A stretch of 7,100 nucleotides of DNA from Rhodospirillaceae bacterium (GTDB lineage Bacteria; Pseudomonadota; Alphaproteobacteria; SP197). Every line of letters starts with the position of its first letter. Within the stretch, counting starts at the first letter, position 1. The position numbers were made by a program, and so were the translations under genes. This document shows positions 6,343 through 7,100 of this stretch, in pieces. Below the pieces are notes generated by a model that was not told the origin of the DNA, ran no database searches, and saw only the letters and a program-made list of their open reading frames with translations. The stretch lies in the NCBI GenBank assembly GCA_018700655.1, contig JABIUG010000215.1, forward strand, positions 1 through 7,100, given 5' to 3'.

Positions 6343-7100
6343 AGCGTACCGGCCAATCTGATCGCCGTCCCGATCACGGCCTTCTGGGTGATGCCTGGGG
6401 CCTGCTGGCGCTTATCCTGATGCCGTTGGGACTGGAACAGGTCGCCCTGGTCCCGATGGGCTGGGGTATCGGCATCATCCTGGGTGTTGCAGAACAGGCT
6501 TCATCCATGCCCGGAAGCCAGATCCATGCGACCGCAGCGCCTGCCTGGTTTGCCTTTGTCTTTGCCGGCGGCCTGTGCTGGCTTTGTATCTGGCGCTCGA
6601 AATGGCGTCTGTTGGGCCTGGCACCGGTCGTTGCGATCCTGGTCCTGCTCGCTTTGCAGAAATCACCGGATCTGCTGGTCACCGGCGACGCCGAACTGAC
6701 GGCAGTCCGCCTCGACAACGATCATGTCGGCTTTTCGACGCTGCGCCGCGGCAAGTTCACGCGTGATACCTGGCTGGCCATGATGAGTGAGCCCGAAGCG
6801 GTGGCCTGGCCTCAATCGGGCAAAGGAGATCCGGCTGCCGGCTTGCGTTGTGACAGCCTGGGTTGTCTTTATCGCCCGCCGGACGCAGGCGAGGCGTCCA
6901 TCGCCATCGAGTTTGGCGTTGCTGCCCTGGCCGATGATTGCGGCAAGGTCGATTTCATCGTCAGTCTCGTACCGGTCCGCCGCGACTGTTCCACTACATG
7001 GGGTGTAGTCGACCGGTTCGATCTGTGGCGCTACGGCACGCATGCCATCACGTTCACGCCCGAGGGACCGGCGATTGAAACCGTCGCACAGGAACGCGGC
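6343..7100 (+). pseudogene. comEC: ComEC C-terminal part, frameshifted, runs off the window
   Basis: After the stop at 6340-6342 the ComEC frame continues as SVPANLIAVPITAFWVMP to about 6396. It then needs a one-base shift (one base missing in CCTGGGGCC, 6394-6402) to continue as GLLALILMPLGLEQ and onward, open to 7100 with no further stop. This gives some 235 codons: hydrophobic segments that complete the Competence domain (about 6402-6480 and 6546-6657), then a soluble C-terminal domain. That domain has no visible metallo-beta-lactamase motifs. It has four Cys codons (6849, 6864, 6939, 6987) and the pattern RCDSLGC...DRFDLWRYGTHAI, like the short domain ending other alphaproteobacterial ComEC proteins. 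The first ATG in this frame is 6420, with no Shine-Dalgarno sequence, so separate translation is unlikely. The true end lies beyond the window, probably within a few dozen codons. Confidence 0.8.
6394..6402 (+). other. One-base deletion (frameshift) in comEC
   Basis: The run CCTGGGGCC is where the protein similarity jumps from frame 1 (...AFWVMP) to frame 3 (GLLALILMPLGLE). Adding one base here restores MP-x-GLLAL, the usual ComEC wording. The four-G run makes either replication slippage or a sequencing error likely. Confidence 0.68.

Noticed and set aside
6330..6402. Programmed ribosomal frameshift joining the two comEC parts
   Set aside because: A single -1 shift before the TAA would avoid the stop and reach the downstream frame, but there is no slippery heptamer. 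The bypassed stretch would become hydrophilic, whereas the original frame keeps the conserved ANLIAVP-type segment. Two plain mutations or errors fit better.

Overview
The window reads as ordinary chromosomal DNA of a GC-rich alphaproteobacterium. The best clues are the block of gltX (glutamyl-tRNA synthetase) followed by gltA (citrate synthase) on one strand with comEC divergent from gltX, and the protein sequences: an alphaproteobacterial-looking citrate synthase end, and a ComEC whose C-terminal part is a short Cys-containing domain with no recognisable metallo-beta-lactamase domain. The genus cannot be named from this sequence alone. No tRNA, rRNA, insertion sequence, CRISPR array or phage gene is visible.

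Layout. Positions 76-1230 (+) encode a Rieske-type oxygenase alpha subunit, preceded by a small perfect inverted repeat that overlaps a possible promoter. It converges, with a 22-bp gap, on a minus-strand group that runs right to left: gltX (4779-3370), gltA (3221-1881), a 55-residue membrane protein of unknown function (1873-1706), and a gloA-like glyoxalase (1672-1253). gltA, the small gene and the glyoxalase are closely spaced and probably co-transcribed. gltA also has its own likely sigma70-type promoter in the 148-bp gap after gltX. A 261-bp divergent intergenic region separates gltX from comEC, which runs from 5041 past the right edge.

comEC is the most unusual item. The reading frame has a TAA stop at 6340-6342, at a position where the protein context suggests a tyrosine. 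It then loses one base about 55 bp later (around 6394-6401). Beyond that the protein continues uninterrupted to the window end in another frame. It is either a recent pseudogene or the product of two sequence errors.

Gene logic. GltX charges tRNA with glutamate, GltA feeds acetyl-CoA into the TCA cycle, and the glyoxalase removes methylglyoxal as its glutathione adduct. All are housekeeping functions. The Rieske oxygenase is a separate catabolic-type gene with no reductase or ferredoxin partner in view. I did not find a convincing new multi-gene system here. The items worth following up are the comEC double lesion, the small gene coupled to gltA, and the substrate group of the Rieske enzyme.
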